Notes under the pieces: generated by a model | What the model saw: the letters and a program-made list of their open reading frames with translations, nothing else | Database searches by the model: none | What the model was told of the DNA's origin: nothing | Shown: piece by piece, positions 33,016 through 40,846 of the stretch | Position numbering within the stretch: position 1 is the stretch's first letter | Layout: each line of letters begins with the position of its first letter | Made by a program: the position numbers and the translations under genes | Source of the DNA: JAUMBM01 sp964441755 | GTDB lineage: Bacteria > Bacteroidota > Bacteroidia > Chitinophagales > Saprospiraceae | Direction: 5' to 3' | NCBI GenBank assembly: GCA_964441755.1 | Contig: CAYTVG010000010.1 | Span: 62,001 to 126,000, forward strand | Length of the DNA stretch: 64,000 nucleotides

Positions 33016-34002
33016 ATGGCGAGGACACTTACATTGCGCGATGCGCTCCGCGAGGCCATGTCAGAAGAAATGCGCAGGGACGACAGCGTGTTTCTGATGG
33101 GTGAAGAAGTGGCAGAGTACAATGGCGCCTACAAGGTCAGCAAAGGAATGCTGGAAGAATTTGGCCCCCGTCGCGTGATTGACACGCCGATTGCCGAGCT
33201 GGGTTTTGCAGGTATTGGTGTGGGAGCAGCTATGAACGGCCTGCGCCCGATTGTGGAGTTCATGACCTGGAACTTCGCCGTGCTTGCCTTTGACCAGATC
33301 GTCAACAATGCTGCCAAGACGCTGGCACAGTCGGCCGGGCAGTTTCGCTGCCCTATTGTCTTCAGGGGTCCTTCGGGTGCTGCCGGGCAGTTGGCACAGC
33401 AACACTCTCAGACCTTTGAAAGCTGGCTGGCCAATACGCCCGGCTTAAAGGTAATCTCTTGTATTGACCCTGCTGATGCCAAGGGGCTTCTCAAGTCTGC
33501 GATTCGCGATGATGATCCGATCTGTGTGATGGAATCGGAGATGCTCTACGGCTTCGAAGGTGAGGTGCCTGAGGGAGAATACCTGACACCCATAGGGGTT
33601 GCGGCTGTTCGTCGTGAAGGTACAGATGTGACGCTCGTTTCTTTCAACAAGATGATGCTGCCCACGCTGGAAGCTGCCAATGAGCTGGCCAAAGAAGGCA
33701 TCAGTGCGGAAGTGATTGACTTGCGCACCATTCGTCCGCTCGACTACGATACCATCATTCGCTCAGTAAAGAAGACCAATCGGCTGGTAGTTATTGACGA
33801 GTCATGGCCGTTTGCGTCTGTGTCTACCGAGATTGCCTACGCCGTACAGCGCAAGGCTTTCGACTATCTCGATGCGCCGGTGATTCGTATTAATGCAGCA
33901 GATGTATCACTGGGCTATGCACCAACACTGGTAGAGGCCTACCTGCCGAATGCGGCACGCATTATTAAGGCGGTCAAAGAAGTGATGTACATGAAGGCCT
34001 GA
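33016..34002 (+). CDS. pdhB: Pyruvate dehydrogenase E1 component, beta subunit
   Basis: A 328-residue transketolase-like subunit. It pairs with an E1 alpha subunit (not in this window) to decarboxylate pyruvate with thiamine diphosphate. Marks include DDSVFLMGEEVAEYNGAYKV, EFMTWNFAVLAFDQIVNNAA, RGPSGAAGQLAQQHSQ and EVIDLRTIRPLDYDTI. The start MARTLTLRDALREAM is the standard one and follows a good promoter. Its stop overlaps the start of the TauE/SafE gene (TGATG). Confidence 0.94.
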   Translation: MARTLTLRDALREAMSEEMRRDDSVFLMGEEVAEYNGAYKVSKGMLEEFGPRRVIDTPIAELGFAGIGVGAAMNGLRPIVEFMTWNFAVLAFDQIVNNAAKTLAQSAGQFRCPIVFRGPSGAAGQLAQQHSQTFESWLANTPGLKVISCIDPADAKGLLKSAIRDDDPICVMESEMLYGFEGEVPEGEYLTPIGVAAVRREGTDVTLVSFNKMMLPTLEAANELAKEGISAEVIDLRTIRPLDYDTIIRSVKKTNRLVVIDESWPFASVSTEIAYAVQRKAFDYLDAPVIRINAADVSLGYAPTLVEAYLPNAARIIKAVKEVMYMKA

Positions 34003-34781
34003 TGAAGGCGTTTACGGACTTTTTTATAGAGGCCTGGCCCCACCTTTTGCCGTCACAATGGGCATGGCTGCTGATCAGCGGCCTGCTCATCGGAATGGCC
34101 AAAGGTGGGGTCAAGGGTCTTACCATCCTTGCCGTTCCCCTCCTGGCTGCCGCCTTTGGCAGCAAAGCCTCCACAGGCATAGTACTTCCCATGTTGCTTT
34201 TTGGTGATGTCATTGCCGTGCGCCACTACCATGCGCACGTGCGCTGGCCCTTTGTTGTGGGCTTGCTGCCGGCGGCCGTGATTGGCATTGGGCTGGCCAT
34301 GTGGATTGGCATGGAAGCCGATGAAGCTGCTTTTGACGGCTACCTCGCCTTTGTGATTTTGCTGGGACTGGCCCTGATGCTGTGGCAGGAGTTTAGGCCA
34401 CTGCCGGCCGTTGTTATTGAGAGCAAAGCCTATGCTTTCTTTTTTGGCATCCTGGGAGGCTTTACGACCATGATCGGCAATGCCTCCGGCCCTGTGATGT
34501 CGGTTTACCTGCTCAGTACGCGGCTCAGCAAAGAAGCCTTCATAGGAACAGGCGCCTGGTTTTACCTGATTGTCAACCTGATCAAACTCCCGCTGCAGTT
34601 TTTCATCTGGGACAACATCAACACGACTACGCTCACCATCAACCTGCTCAGTTTTCCCGTCATCATAGCCGGCCTGCTGCTCGGCGTGAAGCTTGTCAAC
34701 TACCTGCCGGACAAAGCTTTTCGCTACTTCGTGATGGCCATGACAATGATTATTTCTGTTCGCCTGCTAACAGGGATTTGA
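34002..34781 (+). CDS. TauE/SafE family membrane transporter
   Basis: A 259-residue protein with about eight membrane helices and the TauE/SafE features LIGMAKGGVKGLTILAVPLLA and FGILGGFTTMIGNASGPVM. Members export sulfite, sulfoacetate or other anions; the substrate here is unknown. It is translationally coupled to pdhB (TGATG), an odd pairing with no metabolic reason I can see. Its last 32 bp overlap the opposite-strand HAD gene. Confidence 0.9.
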   Translation: MKAFTDFFIEAWPHLLPSQWAWLLISGLLIGMAKGGVKGLTILAVPLLAAAFGSKASTGIVLPMLLFGDVIAVRHYHAHVRWPFVVGLLPAAVIGIGLAMWIGMEADEAAFDGYLAFVILLGLALMLWQEFRPLPAVVIESKAYAFFFGILGGFTTMIGNASGPVMSVYLLSTRLSKEAFIGTGAWFYLIVNLIKLPLQFFIWDNINTTTLTINLLSFPVIIAGLLLGVKLVNYLPDKAFRYFVMAMTMIISVRLLTGI

Positions 34782-35418
34782 TGCGCTGCAGCGCCTCGTA
34801 AGGCCGGGGAAAAATTTCGTGTGCCTCAGCCAGGGCCGTAGCAGTTTGAGAGGTTGTGAGTCCCAGTACATACAAACCAGCCTTTCTTGCCGCGGCCACC
34901 CCGGCGGGAGAATCCTCCATAGCAATGCAATGAGCAGCTGACAACCCCAGTCGCTCGACTGCCAGCAGATACATATCGGGAGCGGGCTTTAGCTGCTGTA
35001 CGTCATCGGCCGTCACCACCTGCTGCAACCACTGCCCGAGGCGAGTAGCCCTGAACACTTGTTCGACATCTGCCTGCGGGCTGTTGGTGGCCAGCGCCAT
35101 GGGAATACCCCTGCCGGAAAAACCGGCCAGCTCCTCCTCTACCCCCTGAAAAGCCTTTAGCTGTCTGGCTACCAGCGTATGAAACAGTTGTTGTTTTTCT
35201 TTGCGCAGCAGCTCGGTTGTCACGGTAAGTGAATAGTCAGTGGCCACACTTTCTGCCAGGTGACGATCGGACAGCCCCACCCAGCGATCAAACCAGTGGT
35301 AGTCGAATTCAAGTCCGTAACGGGCCAGCACGCCCAGCCAGGCGTCGGCATGTACAATTTCAGAGTCGACTAAGGTACCATCCAGGTCGAATACAATTCC
35401 TTGAAAATCTTGATGCAT
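34750..35418 (-). CDS. HAD family phosphatase (beta-phosphoglucomutase-like)
   Basis: A 222-residue HAD hydrolase. Motif I is VFDLDGTLVDSE, motif II MALATNS, motif III LKPAPDMYLLAVERL and motif IV AMEDSPAGVAAARKAG, with an alpha-helical cap inserted after motif I. Closest in build to phosphoglycolate phosphatase/beta-phosphoglucomutase enzymes; substrate unknown. The 3' end overlaps the converging transporter gene by 32 bp, so no terminator separates them. Confidence 0.9.
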   Translation of the reverse strand: MHQDFQGIVFDLDGTLVDSEIVHADAWLGVLARYGLEFDYHWFDRWVGLSDRHLAESVATDYSLTVTTELLRKEKQQLFHTLVARQLKAFQGVEEELAGFSGRGIPMALATNSPQADVEQVFRATRLGQWLQQVVTADDVQQLKPAPDMYLLAVERLGLSAAHCIAMEDSPAGVAAARKAGLYVLGLTTSQTATALAEAHEIFPRPYEALQRIKSLLAGEQK

Positions 35419-35545
35419 GGATATTATTGATTATGCCGGCACTGGCGGTGTTTCAGCGCTTGTTATACCTATACGCACAGGCCGAATGGCAGATAGGTAG
35501 TTTGCTGCATTGATGAACCGGCTGTGACACCAACGCTTTTTAGTT

Positions 35546-35607
35546 GTCAGCAGCCACAGCGATCAGTTAATTAAACTGCCGATTGCTGCTGACACGGCAG
35601 CAATCGG
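35546..35607 (+). promoter_or_regulatory. Two mutually exclusive hairpins
   Basis: GTCAGCAGC (35546-35554) can pair with GCTGCTGAC (35585-35593), but CCGATTGCTGC (35579-35589) can instead pair with GCAGCAATCGG (35597-35607). The second element is shared, as in an attenuator. The rest of the 358-bp gap (35419-35776) shows only TAACTTTA at about 35732, a weak -7 box for the DUF4403 gene. Confidence 0.35.
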
Positions 35608-35776
35608 GTGATTATTGTCTCCGGTCACTGCTGATTCCGCTCTTGACGTCAGCGCAGTCGTTGTTCGTCACAAAATCAAGACCTGTACACCGTTTAGTTG
35701 CACAAATATAAAAGAATATGCCGCCAAGCCTGTAACTTTATCGCCAAAATTAGCACACTGCATTTGCATCATTTTT

Positions 35777-37144
35777 ATGAACCACAAAGGCTTTCTCCTG
35801 CTTGCCGCCAGCCTGCTGGCATTTTCCTGCAAAACCGCCCAGCCCATGAGACCTGCAGAACAATACGAAGATCGATACGAACAAAAAACATCGACCCTTT
35901 ACCTGCCCGTAGAGATCAAGGTAGCGGCGCTGGAGCGCGCCCTCAACACACAGTTTGCCAATGTCGTATACGAGGATAATTCCTTCAACGACGGCGACAA
36001 TATGACGGTCAAAGCGACGCGGCGCGATGCCTTCCGGCTGCGGGTAGAAGGAACGACTATTTACTACAAGACGCCCCTCAATCTGCTGATTCGCTATGAC
36101 ACAGGTCTGGGTAAAGTTGATGCAGATGCTTCCATTGAGCTCAATTTTCGCACCAATCTGGAGCTGACTGACAAGTGGTCGCTGGAGACCAATACCCAGC
36201 TCGAAGGATACCGCTGGCTGAGCAGTCCGCGGCTGCGGCTGGGTAGCTTCAGCCTGCCTGTGGAGACCATTGCCAACTACGTCATGAAGCGGGCACAGAC
36301 CACCCTGGCGGATGCCATCGATACCCAGATAGCGCGCAATCTGAAGTTGGAACAGTATGTAGCGGAGGCCTGGAAGATGATGCACCAGCCTTTTGAAATG
36401 TCTGCCGAATACAAAGCCTGGCTGCTCATACAGCCACAGCGGCTCGGCATGACCCGTCTGGAGAGCAGCAACGGGCTTATCCGCTCCACCATCTTCATGG
36501 AAGTACGGCCCGAAATGGCTTTCGGCCCCCGCCCCGCCAACAGCCGGCAGCAGCCGCTGCCGCCTTTTGCCTATCAGCAGACGCAACAGACCCGCCAACC
36601 TTTTTCCCTCTATGTCAATGCCATGGTTACCTACGATGAAGCCGAGCGCATGGCTCGTCAAACCGTTCAGGGAATGACATTCAGCCAGGGGCGACGCTCC
36701 GTAAAAATTAAGGACATCGAGTTGTACGGGCAAGGCAGCCAGCTGGTTGTCAACCTGTTTCTGGAGGGGAGCTATGATGGCAACATTTACCTGACGGGCC
36801 GGCCGGAGTTTAATCCCCTGACCAATACCGTTGACCTCAAAGACCTGGAGTTTACACTCGATACCCGCAGCTTCCTCGCCAAATCGGCCGGCTGGCTGCT
36901 ACAGAGTACGCTAAAAACCAAAATACAAGAAAGCGTCGATTTTTTGCTGCAATACAATATTGAGGATTTGCGCAAGCAAGTACAGGCTTCCCTGAATAAC
37001 TACAAAGTCAGTGAAGGCATCACCATCAACGGGCAGCTGCACGACCTCAACCTGTATAACGCATACCTGACGACAACCGGCATACGGGTTAATGTGGCCA
37101 TCAGCGGTGATGTCAAAGCTCGCGTTGAAGGATTACAATTTTAA
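35777..37144 (+). CDS. DUF4403 family lipoprotein
   Basis: A 455-residue protein with a lipoprotein signal (LLAASLLAFSCKTAQ). The mature part has two similar halves rich in beta strands, for example LYLPVEIKVAALERALNTQF early and the corresponding FSLYVNAMVTYDEAERMA late. That pattern fits the DUF4403 family, which is thought to have a lipid-binding TULIP-like fold. Function unknown. The start was set at the signal peptide. It is followed 62 nt later by another envelope protein. Confidence 0.82.
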   Translation: MNHKGFLLLAASLLAFSCKTAQPMRPAEQYEDRYEQKTSTLYLPVEIKVAALERALNTQFANVVYEDNSFNDGDNMTVKATRRDAFRLRVEGTTIYYKTPLNLLIRYDTGLGKVDADASIELNFRTNLELTDKWSLETNTQLEGYRWLSSPRLRLGSFSLPVETIANYVMKRAQTTLADAIDTQIARNLKLEQYVAEAWKMMHQPFEMSAEYKAWLLIQPQRLGMTRLESSNGLIRSTIFMEVRPEMAFGPRPANSRQQPLPPFAYQQTQQTRQPFSLYVNAMVTYDEAERMARQTVQGMTFSQGRRSVKIKDIELYGQGSQLVVNLFLEGSYDGNIYLTGRPEFNPLTNTVDLKDLEFTLDTRSFLAKSAGWLLQSTLKTKIQESVDFLLQYNIEDLRKQVQASLNNYKVSEGITINGQLHDLNLYNAYLTTTGIRVNVAISGDVKARVEGLQF

Positions 37145-37206
37145 TATTTTGTCCCGGAGCAGGGTCAAGTGCAGGCATGCCCACGGACAGTCAAGCAAGC
37201 ATTTTT

Positions 37207-37773
37207 ATGTGGATTAAAATTTCACTGATACTGACGGGTACCGTCTTCTTTATTTCAGGTTGCAATAGCCTGGTGTCTCAGTTCTTTGGCACCCACAAAT
37301 TGCGGACTTTCACCGCTGAGGAAGTGTTGCGCCAGGGTGTCGGTGATGCCGACTATATTGCCATCACCGATGCCTGGATCACCGACGACTACATGGTCGT
37401 ACCTCCGCGCAACAAGGCCGACAGAGCCGTGCTCATTTACCCGGTGGTATCGGCTTCCCAGCTGGCTGCCATTGACAGCGGAAAGGTAGTAGAGCCCCTG
37501 GCCATTGCCTGGACGCGCAATTTTGATCTTAGTTGCGACACAGACCAAAATTGCGTCAAACGAGAGGGACCGCTCAGGCTGGAAGGTGTGGTGAGAGATA
37601 TGAATAAATCAAAAAACAGAGCACATTTGCTGCCTTCCGATCGCTACCGGCTACCCGAACTGCCCCTGTATCTCGAGTCGGGTCGCGCCCCGATTGCATG
37701 GTACTGGAATCTGCTCATGATGGTGGGGGGACTGGCCCTTGCTTATTTCTACGGTATGCGCAAAATTACTTAG
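37207..37773 (+). CDS. Unrecognised membrane-anchored protein
   Basis: A 188-residue protein I cannot assign. The N-terminus MWIKISLILTGTVFFISGC looks like either a membrane anchor or a lipoprotein signal (ISGC). A second hydrophobic helix lies at the C-terminus (about 160-181, WNLLMMVGGLALAYFYG). The region between carries two Cys (SCDTDQNC) and probably faces the periplasm. Located after DUF4403 on the same strand, it may be an envelope protein. An upstream start ten codons earlier is possible. Confidence 0.6.
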   Translation: MWIKISLILTGTVFFISGCNSLVSQFFGTHKLRTFTAEEVLRQGVGDADYIAITDAWITDDYMVVPPRNKADRAVLIYPVVSASQLAAIDSGKVVEPLAIAWTRNFDLSCDTDQNCVKREGPLRLEGVVRDMNKSKNRAHLLPSDRYRLPELPLYLESGRAPIAWYWNLLMMVGGLALAYFYGMRKIT

Positions 37774-37825
37774 CGCCCATAGGGAGGCCTGCCAGAAGCA
37801 AAAATCAAAACGGCTAAAGTATTAC

Positions 37826-38212
37826 CTACTGCAGCACCACCTTTGGCACAATTCGCTGGAGGGCCGCTCCTTCATGGATGCGCGGCAGCTGTGGATAGTG
37901 GCGGCTGAGGGCTACCTGCTCCATAGCGATTGTCACAGAAGCTACCGAAGGGGTAATATCCTCAAGGGCTACAGGTGAAGCCGATAACTGCTGTCGATGG
38001 CTGCTTACACTGTTGGCCCCCCACACAAGCACCCCCAATAGCATAATAGCCGCCGCCGCGCGCAAAACTGACCTCAGGCGGCTTATCCCTGTTGGCCGTG
38101 CCTGTTTGTCAAGTCGGGCAGCTACCTGCTCCCAGACGCGCTCGGAAGGCATGATAGCGTTTTTATCAGCAGACTGCTGAAAAAGTTCACTGACGGTCTT
38201 TTTAAAGCTCAT
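37826..38212 (-). CDS. Probable anti-sigma factor
   Basis: A 128-residue protein: soluble N-terminus (1-45, ERVWEQVAARLDKQ), one membrane helix at about 50-67 (AAAAIMLLGVLVWGA), then a short periplasmic tail. It begins 11 nt after the ECF sigma factor gene, the standard arrangement for a membrane-bound anti-sigma factor. There is no zinc motif, and the tail is shorter than usual, so the call rests mostly on context. Confidence 0.65.
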   Translation of the reverse strand: MSFKKTVSELFQQSADKNAIMPSERVWEQVAARLDKQARPTGISRLRSVLRAAAAIMLLGVLVWGANSVSSHRQQLSASPVALEDITPSVASVTIAMEQVALSRHYPQLPRIHEGAALQRIVPKVVLQ

Positions 38213-38223
38213 AGCAGTCGTAA

Positions 38224-38778
38224 TTATGGTTCTTCGATTATGGCAATATCTTCATAGCCAGCCTTGATCAACAACTCCCGCAAGCGTTTTTTGGCCAGGA
38301 TGAGTTGCGATTTAGAGGTGTTGATACTGATGCCGAGCAGCTCGGCAATCTCCCTGTGTTTGTATCCCTCAATGACATATAGGTTGAATACAGTCCTGTA
38401 ACCTTGCGGAAGCTGGCCGAGCAGTTGCAGTATCTCTGCCTCTGCCAACCATTCAACAGCCGTAAATTCGTCAGCCAGCTCCGGCTGAGCATCGAGCTCT
38501 GCAGCATGGCGAAGCGCATGCTGCTTGCGCAGAAACATGAGCGATTCATTGACAGCGATGCGGCGCAGCCAGCCCTCGAGGCTGCCTTGCGCCTTGAAGC
38601 GGTCAATGTGGGTAAAGATTTTGTAAAAAACCTCCGCCAGCACGTCTTCTGCATCTTCATAACTGTTGACATAGCGGCGAACAACGGCAAACAGCAGCGG
38701 GGCGAAGCGCTCGTAGAGCGCGCGCTGCGCCTTTCGGTCCTGTTGGATACAACCCGCAATGATGGCCGCTTCTTGCAT
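38224..38778 (-). CDS. ECF-type RNA polymerase sigma factor
   Basis: A 184-residue sigma-70 family protein with sigma-2 (DAEDVLAEVFYKIFTHIDRF, about 41-62) and sigma-4 (YVIEGYKHREIAELLGIS, with NTSKSQLILAKKRL) regions. It likely directs transcription of a small regulon in response to an envelope signal sensed by the downstream anti-sigma protein. No obvious self-promoter was recognised. Confidence 0.93.
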   Translation of the reverse strand: MQEAAIIAGCIQQDRKAQRALYERFAPLLFAVVRRYVNSYEDAEDVLAEVFYKIFTHIDRFKAQGSLEGWLRRIAVNESLMFLRKQHALRHAAELDAQPELADEFTAVEWLAEAEILQLLGQLPQGYRTVFNLYVIEGYKHREIAELLGISINTSKSQLILAKKRLRELLIKAGYEDIAIIEEP

Positions 38779-39091
38779 ACTGTCGTTGTTAGTTGTTAGG
38801 ATGCGAATCTACAGCTTTTTGGTGCTTGCCGGCGCGAAAATTCTATGCGGCAGCGGTTACAACGCCAGCCTGTGTTCATGATTTTCACGGCAACCTTACA
38901 AATGTTCTCTTTTCACAGCTTTCACTTTATACATCAAACGACGGAGGATGCATGCATTTTCCCACCCCCGAAGCATCGATTTGGGCTTAGGCAGTAATTT
39001 TTTGAATGCCTGTAAAGCAGATAATTCCGGTTCTGCCAAAAAATATTTTTAGCTGCTGCCACAAATATCCCTGTAAAAATAAACGCCATTG

Positions 39092-39099
39092 TATTTTTG
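39092..39099 (+). promoter_or_regulatory. -7 box (TATTTTTG) of lysA
   Basis: TATTTTTG lies 73 nt before the ATG at 39172. No -33 TTG at usual spacing. The rest of the 393-bp gap (38779-39171) shows nothing else I can name. Confidence 0.45.
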
Positions 39100-39171
39100 C
39101 AGCCGCAAAAGCTGTGTATAAACAGATTAATCAACAACTTACGCGCCCCTGTATCAATACCGTCAGGAAAC

Positions 39172-40404
39172 ATGGACAACAATAAGTATCCGTATTTACT
39201 AAGCGGCGACATCGATCCGCTCAAGCTGGTTGAAAAGTACGATTGCCCGCTCTACATCTATGACAGTGCCATCATGGAGCGGCAGTACCAGCGCATGCTG
39301 GCTGCCTTTGATGTCAGGCGGCTGAAGATCAACTACGCCTGCAAAGCGCTGGGCAATGTCAATGTACTGAAGCTTTTCAGACAATGGGGCGCGGGGCTTG
39401 ACGCGGTTTCCTATCAGGAAGTACAACTTGGGCTGCTGGCGGGCTTTGCACCACAGGACATCATCTACACGCCCAACTGCGTCAGCATAGAAGAATTTGA
39501 GCAGGTCAATGCTTTAGGTGTACGACTCAATATCGACAGCATTTCTATTCTGGAGCAATTTGGCCATCATTTCCCGAATGTGCCCGTATGCATACGCATC
39601 AATCCCCATATTATGGCCGGCGGCAACGCCAAAATATCGGTAGGCCACATCGACTCTAAATTTGGGATTTCCATCCACCAGCTTCCGCATGTGGTCAAAG
39701 TCGTCGAGGCCCTCGGCCTCAGGATTGAAGGCGTACACATGCACACCGGCTCGGACATACTCGATGCCGAGGTATTCCTGCAGGCAGCAGAAATTCTGCT
39801 GCGGGCAGCCAAGCTTTTCCCGGATCTTGACTATGTAGATTTCGGCAGTGGTTTCAAGGTACCTTACCGGCCAGGTGATGTTGCCACCGACATAGAAGAA
39901 CTTGGGCGGCGCATTAGCGAGCGCTTCAATGAATTTTGCCGGGAGTATGGCAAGGAGCTCTGCCTGATGTTTGAGCCCGGCAAATTTTTGGTAAGCGAAG
40001 CCGGTAGTTTTTTGGTAAAAGTCAATGTAGTAAAGACCACACCATCAACTGTTTTTGTGGGCGTTGACTCGGGCCTCAACCACTTCATCCGGCCCATGTT
40101 TTACAATGCCTACCATCACATGCTCAACCTGAGCAATCCTGAAGGCAAGCCCCGCATCTACACGGTAGTAGGCTATATCTGCGAGAACGATACCTTTGGT
40201 GTCAACCGGCAGCTACCCGAAGTACGGGAAGGTGATATTCTTTGCTTTCAGAATGCCGGCGCCTACTGCTACGCCATGTCGTCCAACTACAATGCACGCT
40301 ACCGGCCTGCCGAGGTGTTGATACACCAGGGACGCGACTGCCTCATTCGCCGCCGTGAGACTTTTGAGGACCTTACCAAGACGCTTGAGCTGGTGGATTT
40401 GTAG
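39172..40404 (+). CDS. lysA: Diaminopimelate decarboxylase
   Basis: A 410-residue fold-III PLP decarboxylase that makes L-lysine from meso-diaminopimelate. The PLP Lys is in INYACKALGNVNVL, followed by GVHMHTGSDI, DFGSGFKVPY and EPGKFLVSEAG; the substrate/cofactor loop near the C-terminus is GYICENDTFG. Length and motifs fit LysA better than the carboxynorspermidine or arginine relatives. The ATG at 39172 was preferred because upstream codons overlap the -7 box. Confidence 0.92.
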   Translation: MDNNKYPYLLSGDIDPLKLVEKYDCPLYIYDSAIMERQYQRMLAAFDVRRLKINYACKALGNVNVLKLFRQWGAGLDAVSYQEVQLGLLAGFAPQDIIYTPNCVSIEEFEQVNALGVRLNIDSISILEQFGHHFPNVPVCIRINPHIMAGGNAKISVGHIDSKFGISIHQLPHVVKVVEALGLRIEGVHMHTGSDILDAEVFLQAAEILLRAAKLFPDLDYVDFGSGFKVPYRPGDVATDIEELGRRISERFNEFCREYGKELCLMFEPGKFLVSEAGSFLVKVNVVKTTPSTVFVGVDSGLNHFIRPMFYNAYHHMLNLSNPEGKPRIYTVVGYICENDTFGVNRQLPEVREGDILCFQNAGAYCYAMSSNYNARYRPAEVLIHQGRDCLIRRRETFEDLTKTLELVDL

Positions 40405-40590
40405 TGATACTGCTGTTGACATAACTTGCTCAAAACAAAGCGGATTCTCAGCCGGTAATCTGGCGAGGTTAATAAGACCGCTGATTCGACTTGCGCAAGC
40501 GCAACACTGCTAGTAACGGGCAATACCATCACTGCAGTATTCCTGTTGGCCATGCGTGTCTGCAGGGCTGGTGTGCATGATGCCTGCCAT

Positions 40591-40625
40591 AAAAAATGAA
40601 CCCTGTACCCTGTGGGGCATTTTTT
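40591..40625 (+). terminator. Weak terminator after lysA
   Basis: AAAAAATG (40591-40598) pairs with CATTTTTT (40618-40625) around a CCC/GGG-containing centre. Probably helps end lysA transcription. Confidence 0.4.
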
Positions 40626-40720
40626 CAAAACTCAATTTTAAGTATAAACTTTTCAGAAAATATTAAATGAGTAAAATAAAAATTCAAAAAAGTAGTACTC
40701 CTGTCCCGCAACAAAAAAAA

Positions 40721-40759
40721 CCGGGAAAAAACAGCACAGTTATGCTGTCTTTTTCCCGG
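40721..40759. terminator. Hairpin between lysA and the tail-fibre-like gene
   Basis: Arms 40721-40736 and 40743-40759 pair over 16 bp with one bulged base (CCGGGAAAAA outer part, CAGCA inner part). It lies in the 442-bp convergent gap (40405-40846), about 90 nt past the minus-strand gene. Confidence 0.75.
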
Positions 40760-40846
40760 CCAGAAAACACTATCATTCAGCAAGTGTACCTTACAATAAA
40801 ATCGGCATCAATCTATTGATTTACAAGTATTCATGATTTTTTTACA

